In this document: positions 1-7,253 of the stretch, piece by piece
How positions within the stretch are numbered: position 1 is the first letter of the stretch
Layout: the number at the start of each line of letters is the position of its first letter
Virus record (IMG/VR): IMGVR_UViG_3300043409_000965
Span: 1 to 28,942 of that record
Strand: one strand, 5' to 3'
DNA length: 28,942 nt
DNA from: a virus
Program-made: the position numbers and the translations under genes
The notes under the pieces: model-generated
What the model saw: the letters and a program-made list of their open reading frames with translations, nothing else
Database searches by the model: none
Told to the model about the DNA's origin: nothing

Positions 1-1
1 A

Positions 2-511
2 GTCAGTGCACTCGGAAAAGCATTAACTAAAAAGTTTCCTGCATTTGTGGTGGAAGACCCATTCAACAGTAACGATATGATTATGCAAGTTCCCGTCAAA
101 CTGTATGACACCACATTACTACGCAGTCAGGAGACAGCTGTGCAGTGCCTTGAGCGTGTCAAGGAGCTCTACGACAACTGGATCACTCCAGGCCATATTG
201 AAGGCCCTAACACGCACAATATCAGCTTAACCATCAACTATCATGAACATGAAAAAGAAGCCATCAGGCGGTGGATGTTGGAAAACAGAAATTCTTATTA
301 TGGTATTAGTCTTATTCCATATGATGGGGGTGACTATAAATACCTGCCTTATAGCCAGCCGCCGCACCCTGAGGTATTTGAGATCCTTGATAAGGCCTTC
401 GTATTAATCGCTGAAGACTTCCGCTTTGAAGATATTAAAGAGCGTAAGGACAACACAGACTTCAAGGGAGAGGTTGCCTGTGCCGGAGGCGCTTGTTCTT
501 TAGAAATCTAA
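2..511 (+). CDS. nrdJ: Adenosylcobalamin-dependent (class II) ribonucleoside-triphosphate reductase, C-terminal fragment
   Basis: The reading frame is open from base 2, so this is the last ~169 residues of a gene that starts outside the window; the GTG at 47 is internal. The protein ends in CAGGAC followed by four residues. This matches the C-terminal CxxxxC redox pair of the monomeric Lactobacillus leichmannii-type reductase, which relays electrons from thioredoxin to the active site. The segment GISLIPYDGG followed by YKYLPY also matches this family's conserved C-terminal region (GISFLPYD...APYQ type). The enzyme reduces ribonucleoside triphosphates to deoxynucleotides with a radical made from adenosylcobalamin. 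Phages use such enzymes to supply DNA precursors. The adenosyltransferase gene at 1470 would supply the cofactor. The catalytic barrel is outside the window, so activity cannot be judged. Confidence 0.9.
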   Translation, partial: VSALGKALTKKFPAFVVEDPFNSNDMIMQVPVKLYDTTLLRSQETAVQCLERVKELYDNWITPGHIEGPNTHNISLTINYHEHEKEAIRRWMLENRNSYYGISLIPYDGGDYKYLPYSQPPHPEVFEILDKAFVLIAEDFRFEDIKERKDNTDFKGEVACAGGACSLEI

Positions 512-547
512 TCCCTTCGAATTCGACGGGTTTAGCTGATAGCTAAA

Positions 548-585
548 AAAAGGTCTGGTTTTCCCTTTCGGGAGCCAGACCTTTT
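548..585. terminator. Bidirectional intrinsic terminator between nrdJ and the leftward gene at 605
   Basis: An 11-bp stem pairs 548-558 (AAAAGGTCTGG) with 575-585, and CCC/GGG pairing extends it inside. On the minus strand the stem is followed by a run of seven T (A's at 545-551), so it fits termination of the leftward gene well. On the plus strand the T tract is interrupted. The flanking bases 532-546 form the short palindrome TTAGCT-GAT-AGCTAA. Confidence 0.8.
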
Positions 586-604
586 CTATTTATACCGACT
601 ATCT

Positions 605-1102
605 TTATCGAGTGATCGTGTACAACTTAATTAACCCCCTCCAAAACAGTTTGTGCTGCTTTGCCTTTCCGGCCGGAGTATGTAGAAAGTACCAACGTCT
701 ATCGACAGCGGTATACTTTTCTGCGTTGTCCGTAATAGCCAATCCAAGATCCCCCCTGAATTCAGGTGTATCTGGATTTTCACCTGACTGAAACCAATGC
801 CGGAACATGCAGCAGTTTTGATCCAGTTTCATTATCTCTTCCGCTATCTGAGCTGTTTTAAGATCGACCCGTCTGTTGATTTTCTCGTCTACAGCTACTG
901 ACAGGTAGCTCACAACTTCACCATCCAGTGGCCGTGCACCATATTTACTCGTCAGGGTCACGCATCCTTGGACACTGTTAATCCTGTCAATGTACTGCAA
1001 TACCTGATTATCAGGCTGCCAGAAGGTGTCCGACTGTCTCTTGCATTTCTCAAGCTCAGCAAGCACATAGTGCTTGTGTCCTGGTGTCAGTGGTATGTTC
1101 AT
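605..1102 (-). CDS. Hypothetical phage protein, 165 aa
   Basis: I do not recognise this protein. It begins MNIPLTPGHKHYVLAELEKC and has a balanced, globular composition with many aromatics (about five W plus many Y and F), three Cys and no membrane segment or signal peptide. It lies 21 nt downstream of the 68-aa gene at 1124-1330 and is probably co-transcribed with it leftward, ending at the hairpin at 548-585. The start codon has only a weak AGG nearby and no real Shine-Dalgarno. A rightward frame overlaps its 5' part but has a much less protein-like composition. This reading is preferred for its composition and its position in the pair. Confidence 0.7.
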   Translation of the reverse strand: MNIPLTPGHKHYVLAELEKCKRQSDTFWQPDNQVLQYIDRINSVQGCVTLTSKYGARPLDGEVVSYLSVAVDEKINRRVDLKTAQIAEEIMKLDQNCCMFRHWFQSGENPDTPEFRGDLGLAITDNAEKYTAVDRRWYFLHTPAGKAKQHKLFWRGLIKLYTITR

Positions 1103-1123
1103 AGCCTAATAGGTTATTGGAGG

Positions 1124-1330
1124 CTACTCCTCTTCTCCTCTTCCAAACATGTCCTCCCATTCTTGGTCCGTAATACCAGTCATTATGAACTCTCGTTGGC
1201 CGGGAGTGAGATCTGGGAATACGAGCTGGATACGGCTCCCGTTCTGCCATTCGATAATTTGCGCCGGCGTGATGGGCAGATCTACTGTGTTGATTTTGCC
1301 AGAGATTGGGGATTTTCTTGTGATTTCCAT
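1124..1330 (-). CDS. Conserved small hypothetical protein, 68 aa
   Basis: The protein begins MEITRKSPISGKINTVDLPI and ends in an acidic tail (MFGRGEEE). It has the pattern of a small conserved protein seen in many phages: an N-terminal [KR]-x-P-[IL]-[ST]-GK motif, a central LTPGQREFIMTGIT motif, then an acidic W-x-x-MF end. No function is established that I know of. It is the first gene of a leftward pair that diverges from the adenosyltransferase gene at 1470, so the ~139 nt between them should hold both promoters. No Shine-Dalgarno is visible. The sequence TAACCT lies six bases before the ATG. Confidence 0.8.
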   Translation of the reverse strand: MEITRKSPISGKINTVDLPITPAQIIEWQNGSRIQLVFPDLTPGQREFIMTGITDQEWEDMFGRGEEE

Positions 1331-1457
1331 ATGTGTAGGTTAAGTAAAGACTATTAAGTTAGTCATAGTATTATCCCAAATTATTAACTTGTTGTTGTGG
1401 GGGGGTACATGTGTGTAGAAAAGTGAGCTTTGCCTAGACTTCGTAAAGAAACTGGCG

Positions 1458-1463
1458 TATTTT
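1458..1463 (+). promoter_or_regulatory. Possible -10 element (TATTTT) placed for a leaderless start
   Basis: TATTTT lies exactly six bases before the ATG at 1470, which would put transcription start at or next to the start codon. No good -35 is seen. It is listed because better -10 elements occur at the same distance before the genes at 2546, 4409 and 27262. Confidence 0.3.
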
Positions 1464-1469
1464 TTGGTT

Positions 1470-2039
1470 ATGAGTATTGCAACTAAAACAGGAGATAAAG
1501 GTACAACTGGCATGCTGTTTGGTGCCAGAGTAAGTAAATGTGATCAACGTATCGCAGCGGTTGGAGACATTGATGAGCTGAATGCTTCGCTAGGGCTTCT
1601 ACGTCGTCAACTGTGTCGTGTAACTGAATACGCCAGCAATTTAGCCTACATTGAAACAGTTCAAAGACAACTTACATGGTTAATGGGTGAGGTGGTGACT
1701 GAGCCTGAAAAGCGTGCCGAGTATGTAGGGAAGTATCCATACATCACAATGGAACACTTGGAAGCTATGGAAGATGTGCTGCACAATTATGAAAATAGTA
1801 CTAACACAAAGCAGTCTGACTGGGTTATGTATGGTAGTAGTGATATTGGTGCGTTATGTGACTTTGCAGCTAAAGTCTGCAGAAGAGCCGAGCGTTCTTT
1901 CTTGGCTGCAAAAGATATTGAACTTCAAGAAAATATTGATTGCCAATACCGCCCATTAATCACTATGTATATGAATAGGTTGAGTGATCTGCTGTATGTA
2001 ATGGCCAGATACTTCGACTTCGTAGAAACACTAAAGTAA
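1470..2039 (+). CDS. pduO: ATP:cob(I)alamin adenosyltransferase, PduO type
   Basis: This enzyme transfers the adenosyl group of ATP to cob(I)alamin and so makes adenosylcobalamin. Seen directly: the N-terminal TKTGDKGTT motif, RVSKCDQRI, the GDIDELNASLG motif, a late RRAER motif (helix with the ATP-contacting Arg/Glu) and NRLSDLLYVMAR near the end. These appear in family order, and the ~189 residues are the usual length. TTG at 1464 would also be in frame, but the ATG at 1470 fits the family N-terminus. The gene lies about 960 nt from the class II reductase gene on the same strand. The cofactor made here is the radical source for that reductase, so the phage appears to boost cofactor supply during infection. 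Confidence 0.9.
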   Translation: MSIATKTGDKGTTGMLFGARVSKCDQRIAAVGDIDELNASLGLLRRQLCRVTEYASNLAYIETVQRQLTWLMGEVVTEPEKRAEYVGKYPYITMEHLEAMEDVLHNYENSTNTKQSDWVMYGSSDIGALCDFAAKVCRRAERSFLAAKDIELQENIDCQYRPLITMYMNRLSDLLYVMARYFDFVETLK

Positions 2040-2043
2040 AAAT

Positions 2044-2451
2044 ATGAGCACAAATAACAAAGCCAAAAAAGATATGGTAAATAGGTTGCGCAGTCTTCGT
2101 GCCAAGATTAGCGATATTAAGGATTTCCTGAAGCCTGCAGCTAAGGAAGAAACCTATCGTGAAGGTTGCTGTGAATGCGGTAGCCCTACTTGTATGTGGA
2201 ACAAGTACGACAACGTTGAAGACAGCGACTTTGAAATCAAGCCCTCTGACGATATTTACGGAGAAGCAGCGTTCTCTGATATGAGTAACGTCATCTTTGT
2301 CCCAGGGACAGATACAGACGACACCAAGGTGTACATCAATGATACTGACACGCAACTTCACGGAGTATCTAAAGCCACACTCAAATACGACGCAGAGTTA
2401 GGAATCCCTATCCTTAAACTTGAAATTGTCGCACCGCAGATTCGACGATAG
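2044..2451 (+). CDS. Hypothetical protein with a CxECGxxxC motif, 135 aa
   Basis: I do not recognise this protein. It begins four bases after the adenosyltransferase stop and is probably co-transcribed with it. The N-terminal ~35 residues are basic and helical. Residues 42-50 (CCECGSPTC) hold a cluster of four Cys that could bind a metal or be redox active. The rest is acidic (many D/E) and predicted to be beta-rich, ending PILKLEIVAPQIRR. A strong hairpin terminator follows 30 nt after the stop. The position next to two B12-linked genes makes a link to that module possible, but nothing in the sequence proves it. Confidence 0.75.
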   Translation: MSTNNKAKKDMVNRLRSLRAKISDIKDFLKPAAKEETYREGCCECGSPTCMWNKYDNVEDSDFEIKPSDDIYGEAAFSDMSNVIFVPGTDTDDTKVYINDTDTQLHGVSKATLKYDAELGIPILKLEIVAPQIRR

Positions 2452-2480
2452 CTTCGTTAAGCCTAGAGTATAAGCCAGTA

Positions 2481-2519
2481 AACCAGCCCATAGTCCTAGT
2501 GATTATGGGCTGGTTTTTT
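2481..2519 (+). terminator. Intrinsic terminator
   Basis: A perfect 12-bp stem pairs 2481-2492 (AACCAGCCCATA) with 2504-2515, with an 11-base loop. The run of T at 2514-2519 follows directly. It closes the rightward unit of the adenosyltransferase and the 135-aa gene. Confidence 0.9.
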
Positions 2520-2533
2520 ATTGCACTATTTAG

Positions 2534-2539
2534 TATAAT
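2534..2539 (+). promoter_or_regulatory. -10 element TATAAT, possible leaderless transcript
   Basis: A consensus TATAAT follows the terminator and ends six bases before the ATG at 2546. Transcription would then start at the first bases of the coding sequence. The -35 region (TGGTTT about 17 bases upstream) is poor. Confidence 0.6.
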
Positions 2540-2545
2540 ATATGT

Positions 2546-3664
2546 ATGGCATTTATACTACTCGTAGCTTTTTCAGCTTTGTTTGTCGCAGGATGCGCCG
2601 CTTTTTTTAGCATAAAAGGGTTGATCGTTCTGTTTTCGGGGAGCGCGCTAGCTATAGGAATTATGGCTAGCTCGTTAGAGATCGGTAAGTTGGTAGCCGC
2701 TTCATTTTTACACACTCACTGGAAAAGGATTAATTTCCTACTTAAGCTATACTTATGTGTAGCTGTTTTCGTGTTGATGTGTATCACCAGCCTCGGAATA
2801 TTTGGATTTCTTACAGGAGCATACCAAGTACATTCCGCTAAGGTAGGTACGTTTGACACGCAGATCACTGCACTTGTTAACGAGAAGACAACTATAGACC
2901 AATCTATCCTTGAACATTCCACTAGAATCAACGCACTAACAGAGATTCGCGCAACTCAAGAGCTTCGTGTGCAGACTGCCGGTAACTTAAAGATACCTAG
3001 AGACCAGGCATACAAAGCAATCACTGAAGCTAATGACGAAATAAAGAAAAAAGAGGATGAAATTTCTCAAGCTAGAGAGAAGAGCATCGCTATTGAAAAA
3101 GAGTTGGCGACTTTAAAGATTACGTTAAACACTACTACAGACATAGGCTCTTTTAAGTTTATAGCTGATGCTCTGCATACTTCAGTAGATACTGCTGTGC
3201 AGTATTTCATATTCCTGCTCATCTGTGTCTTTGACCCTTTGGCTGTTACACTGGTGCTGGCCTGGAACAACTTAACAGCTCACCGTGTAGCCACTAAAAA
3301 AGAAGAGGAAGAGGCTTATTTGCGAGGCCTGGAACAGTTGCAGTCTGCTTCGGTTGTTCCCGCTGTGGCGTTACCTGAGGAGCCTTCTGTGGTTCCTGTG
3401 CAGGGCTATCATTCACCTATAATCGCTGAAGCTATCGAAAGGGATAAGACTATTGAGCAGCCTGCTGTACAAGTTGTCGAGGAGGTCGCCACGGAAGAGC
3501 TGCAGCTTGAGCCAACAGCAGCCCCACCTATCCAAGAACAGGAAGGTGAGGCTGCAGATATTATTGAAGCTAAGAAGGCCCTTATTATTCAGGCCCGCAA
3601 AGATATCGAAGCAGCTAGAAGAAGAGCATCTGCAGGTTCGAACGACTCAGTCATGACTACTTAG
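2546..3664 (+). CDS. Conserved phage membrane protein with four TM helices and a coiled coil
   Basis: Hydrophobic helices lie at about residues 3-22, 25-45, 64-91 and 217-240. Between helices 3 and 4 is a ~120-residue charged coiled-coil region (residues 97-200, rich in K, E and I). The C-terminal ~130 residues are acidic and Pro/Glu-rich and end in a basic helix (ARKDIEAARRR). The motifs SLEIGKLVAASFL after helix 2 and FDPLAVTLVLAWN in helix 4 resemble a hypothetical membrane-protein family I recall from environmental phages; its function is unknown to me. It is a single-gene unit with its own TATAAT. Its last eight bases overlap the end of the convergent phoH gene, and there is no terminator between them. 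Confidence 0.85.
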   Translation: MAFILLVAFSALFVAGCAAFFSIKGLIVLFSGSALAIGIMASSLEIGKLVAASFLHTHWKRINFLLKLYLCVAVFVLMCITSLGIFGFLTGAYQVHSAKVGTFDTQITALVNEKTTIDQSILEHSTRINALTEIRATQELRVQTAGNLKIPRDQAYKAITEANDEIKKKEDEISQAREKSIAIEKELATLKITLNTTTDIGSFKFIADALHTSVDTAVQYFIFLLICVFDPLAVTLVLAWNNLTAHRVATKKEEEEAYLRGLEQLQSASVVPAVALPEEPSVVPVQGYHSPIIAEAIERDKTIEQPAVQVVEEVATEELQLEPTAAPPIQEQEGEAADIIEAKKALIIQARKDIEAARRRASAGSNDSVMTT

Positions 3665-4409
3665 TTTGAGGATGCAGCACTGCTGCGTTTTCATCAAACG
3701 TAGTTACGATGAACTTGCATAGTTCAGACCTCATAATGTCGTCATTGTTAAAGGCTAAGCTGTACATACCAAAGGCTGCTGCAGCTGTGGTATTGAACAT
3801 GTGGGAGATCTTCTCAAACCCTCCCTGCTTAGCTTTAGGTAAATCAGACTGGGCATTGTCTGCACATAAGATCATTTTCGTAAATTTACCTATACGGGTA
3901 AGTAGCGTTTGAATCTCGTTTACGGTCAGATTCTGCGCTTCGTCGACACAGATAAACCTGGCTGTCCAGCTGGCTCCACGGCAGAAGTTAATCGGCTGGT
4001 AAGTCACCCTATTCTCCCCCTTAAGACGCTTAACTTCCCCTGCAGGCAACAGCTCCTCAAGCTTATCTTCAAAAGGGCCCATGTAAGGTTCGTACTTTCC
4101 TGCAATATCTCCAGGCAGATAGCCCAACTTAGAATCTGCGGATTCTACGGCAGCACGTACAAAAACAAGATCAGACACTTTCTTCTTGTTCAATAACTCT
4201 AAGCCTATACGTACAGCAGAAAGTGTTTTACTGCTGCCTGCAGGACCAGACAGAAATATTACTCGGCTATCCCTGTCTGCTCCAAGCTCTATCAATGCTT
4301 GCTGCTTTTCAGTCCATGGAAGCTCTCTCACGTGGAGCTCAAAATCTATCTTCTCTCTCTGATATATTTTGGGGCTGTTGTCTGGTTTTGGTGTTTTAGG
4401 CTTAGGCAT
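3657..4409 (-). CDS. phoH: PhoH-like ATPase
   Basis: This is a P-loop protein of the PhoH family. The Walker A motif GPAGSSKT is at residues 55-62 (numbered from the ATG at 4409) and the Walker B motif FICVDEAQN at about 152-160. The family motif for the segment after Walker A (VFVRAAVES, then LGYLPGD) and the ADNAQSDLP motif are also present. PhoH-like genes are among the commonest auxiliary genes of aquatic phages; an RNA-linked ATPase/helicase role has been suggested but the role in infection is unsettled. An in-frame ATG at 4436 would add nine residues (MCRCPIIKI). I prefer 4409 because a TATAAT lies between the two and ends seven bases before 4409. Confidence 0.93.
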   Translation of the reverse strand: MPKPKTPKPDNSPKIYQREKIDFELHVRELPWTEKQQALIELGADRDSRVIFLSGPAGSSKTLSAVRIGLELLNKKKVSDLVFVRAAVESADSKLGYLPGDIAGKYEPYMGPFEDKLEELLPAGEVKRLKGENRVTYQPINFCRGASWTARFICVDEAQNLTVNEIQTLLTRIGKFTKMILCADNAQSDLPKAKQGGFEKISHMFNTTAAAAFGMYSLAFNNDDIMRSELCKFIVTTFDENAAVLHPQTK

Positions 4410-4416
4410 AATTTTG

Positions 4417-4422
4417 ATTATA
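4417..4422 (-). promoter_or_regulatory. -10 element TATAAT for phoH, possible leaderless transcript
   Basis: On the minus strand TATAAT ends seven bases before the ATG at 4409. It overlaps the codons of the alternative longer start at 4436, which argues against that start. No clear TTGACA is seen 16-18 bases upstream. Confidence 0.6.
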
Positions 4423-4451
4423 GGGCACCGACACATTAACTGATAGCTAAA

Positions 4452-4479
4452 AAAAGCCTGAGATTTAACTCAGGCTTTT
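4452..4479 (-). terminator. Intrinsic terminator of the leftward operon
   Basis: An 11-bp stem pairs 4452-4462 with 4469-4479 around a six-base loop, four bases after the stop codon of the gene at 4483. On the minus strand it ends in a run of T (A's at 4449-4455) and then AGCTATCAG, the same tail that follows the hairpin at 548-585. Confidence 0.88.
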
Positions 4480-4482
4480 AGG

Positions 4483-4746
4483 TTATTTAGGTTTGTTAAC
4501 TACTCTAGCAGGACGCGCTGTCACAGCCTTGGCAAAAGCGTATCGCAGGTCGTCCATATCTTCTCGCATACGCTCTATGTCTGTACACCTGGTCTCCAGG
4601 TCAGCTATTCTGGTCTGTAGCTCCGCCAGATTACCCAGCTCCACTTTTACTTGTGTGCTTTTGAACGTCCCACACGCGGCAAACGCAAGTAGTATCAGCA
4701 ATACCAAGTTATCCAATACTTGTTGTTTAAGCTTTTGAAAAAACAT
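4483..4746 (-). CDS. Small membrane-anchored coiled-coil protein, 87 aa
   Basis: A hydrophobic segment at residues 12-25 (NLVLLILLAFAACG) follows a short basic N-terminus. A coiled-coil stretch at about residues 36-72 (LAELQTRIADLETRC and onward) follows, then a basic tail. FAAC resembles a weak lipobox, so it is either a membrane-anchored protein with the coiled coil outside or a lipoprotein. The size and layout resemble small phage spanin-like or accessory lysis proteins, but nothing specific confirms that. Its first 20 bases overlap the end of the upstream 157-aa gene, and a terminator follows directly. It is the last gene of the leftward operon. Confidence 0.75.
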   Translation of the reverse strand: MFFQKLKQQVLDNLVLLILLAFAACGTFKSTQVKVELGNLAELQTRIADLETRCTDIERMREDMDDLRYAFAKAVTARPARVVNKPK

Positions 4747-5200
4747 AATTTTTATTATTTAGCACTAGCATGGTATATTTGCGACTAAGTGTACGCGCAT
4801 GTAGGGCATTTATTCGTAAACCTGCCGCACGGAAAGCCTCTTGGATTTTATGAGGCCGTCTAAAATTGCTGCCTTTATCTAAATACTCGCTTTTGAACTC
4901 TATATCGAACATCTTGAACAGTTCCAACCATACACGCCTGCGGTCGTAGAACTCTTGCACTGCATCAGCACAGCCCCGCAAGTCGAAGTCTTCTTTTATA
5001 GTTTGATAGTACCACATCTCGATACCAAATAAGACTTGCTGTGCCTCTAATGCTGCCTCTTTGAACCTGCACCTAGCTAACGCCTGTAACACCTCCCAAA
5101 CCTCTTGGGCGGTGTGTGTAATGTGGTAGCGTATAGGAAGTGTCCTGCCGCCTAAAATATCATTATGCACTGCAGAGGCCTTGCGATTGACGCTACTCAT
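4727..5200 (-). CDS. Conserved phage protein, possibly MazG-like helical fold, 157 aa
   Basis: The protein is helical, with a central block HITHTAQEVWEVLQALARCR, then EAALEAQQVLFGIEMW, then RRRVWLELFKMFDIEF. I recall similar proteins as conserved hypotheticals in environmental phages. The E-x-x-E spacing in the first block followed by a second helix resembles the all-alpha NTP pyrophosphohydrolase (MazG) pattern. However, the typical EExxD metal site is not clearly present, so function is uncertain. The start ATG overlaps the stop of the Nudix gene by four bases (5197-5200), which suggests translational coupling. The C-terminus overlaps the next gene by 20 bases. Confidence 0.75.
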   Translation of the reverse strand: MSSVNRKASAVHNDILGGRTLPIRYHITHTAQEVWEVLQALARCRFKEAALEAQQVLFGIEMWYYQTIKEDFDLRGCADAVQEFYDRRRVWLELFKMFDIEFKSEYLDKGSNFRRPHKIQEAFRAAGLRINALHARTLSRKYTMLVLNNKNYVFSKA

Positions 5201-5844
5201 TTATTATACAATTTACGCATGTCTGGTCCTATATAGTTAGCCCCAAAAGGAGAGGCATGCTCTAGTGTTATTATCGGATCTGATCCAAAAGTAGAATTGT
5301 AGTTTCCTGGCTGTATATTGTGCTCGGTGAGCTCAAGGTAATGTTGACCGTCGTGCTTACCGAGGTGTCTGAAAGCGTTAGGATTCACGTGAACACCGAT
5401 CTCTTCATTTAATTCTCTTGCAGCTGCCTGTATAGGAGTTTCACCTTTCTCTATTCCCCCGCCTATATGCCTAACTTTGCCTATATTCGCAGGCCATTGA
5501 GGATTGTTTAGCTTTTCTAGTAAATATTGTCCCTTGTAAGGCAATACCACTCTCACCCTTTCTTGTGCGGCTATTTTTTGTGTCATACGTTTTTCAACAT
5601 TTAACGGAATTAGCATTTTAGGTGCGTGTATCCGGAATCCGCTAGGCTTGTGTGTTAAGCCTACATATTTGTCGTTTGTCACGCTGTCTACCTTGAACTG
5701 CTTCGGATACTTCAGCATGAGACTGCCGAGAATCTCGTTTTTGCCCGCATAGTCGTTTTTATCGGAAAGCCGTTTGGCTTCAATAAGCTGCTTTAAAGCG
5801 TACGACTTGGCTATTTTAACTAAAAATGCAGGAAACACAGTCAT
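5197..5844 (-). CDS. Nudix hydrolase with an N-terminal phage-type domain
   Basis: Residues 129-151 hold a complete Nudix box, G-x5-E-x7-REL-x-EE-x-GV (GGIEKGE ... RELNEEIGV), so the metal-binding Glu residues are all present. Nudix enzymes cleave nucleoside diphosphates linked to another group; the substrate here cannot be told. Residues 1-90 are not Nudix. They form a separate region with a helical start and the motif KYVGLTHKPSGFRIHAPK, which I associate with other phage proteins of unknown role. The gene heads a small leftward group (Nudix, 157-aa, 87-aa) joined by 4- and 20-base overlaps and ending at the terminator at 4452-4479. A promoter lies just upstream at 5878-5906. Confidence 0.88.
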   Translation of the reverse strand: MTVFPAFLVKIAKSYALKQLIEAKRLSDKNDYAGKNEILGSLMLKYPKQFKVDSVTNDKYVGLTHKPSGFRIHAPKMLIPLNVEKRMTQKIAAQERVRVVLPYKGQYLLEKLNNPQWPANIGKVRHIGGGIEKGETPIQAAARELNEEIGVHVNPNAFRHLGKHDGQHYLELTEHNIQPGNYNSTFGSDPIITLEHASPFGANYIGPDMRKLYNK

Positions 5845-5877
5845 AGGTAACTAACGCTCATGTTCTGTAATCATGAT

Positions 5878-5906
5878 ATTATACCATGTTTACTACCGCC
5901 AGCTAA
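5878..5906 (-). promoter_or_regulatory. Probable sigma70-like promoter for the Nudix operon
   Basis: On the minus strand TTAGCT (5901-5906) and a consensus TATAAT (5878-5883) are 17 bases apart. The TATAAT ends 33 bases before the ATG at 5844, so this transcript would have a leader of roughly 25 bases. That leader contains a short frame reading MITEHER then stop. The promoter sits in the 74-base gap after the fibre array. Confidence 0.5.
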
Positions 5907-5918
5907 TAGTGGGGTGTG

Positions 5919-7235
<1,317 letters not shown>

Positions 7236-7253
7236 AATATATATAGTTTAGTT

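Noticed and set aside
968-1357. 129-aa rightward frame opposite the two small leftward genes
   Set aside because: It overlaps both, has a less protein-like composition and no family likeness, while the leftward 68-aa protein fits a known small phage family.
1963-2361. 132-aa leftward frame over the 135-aa gene
   Set aside because: It overlaps the adenosyltransferase end and the following gene. The rightward frame starts four bases after a real stop and ends before a terminator.
4409-4436. Longer PhoH start at 4436
   Set aside because: The nine extra residues overlap a consensus TATAAT placed correctly for the ATG at 4409. The longer form cannot be fully excluded.
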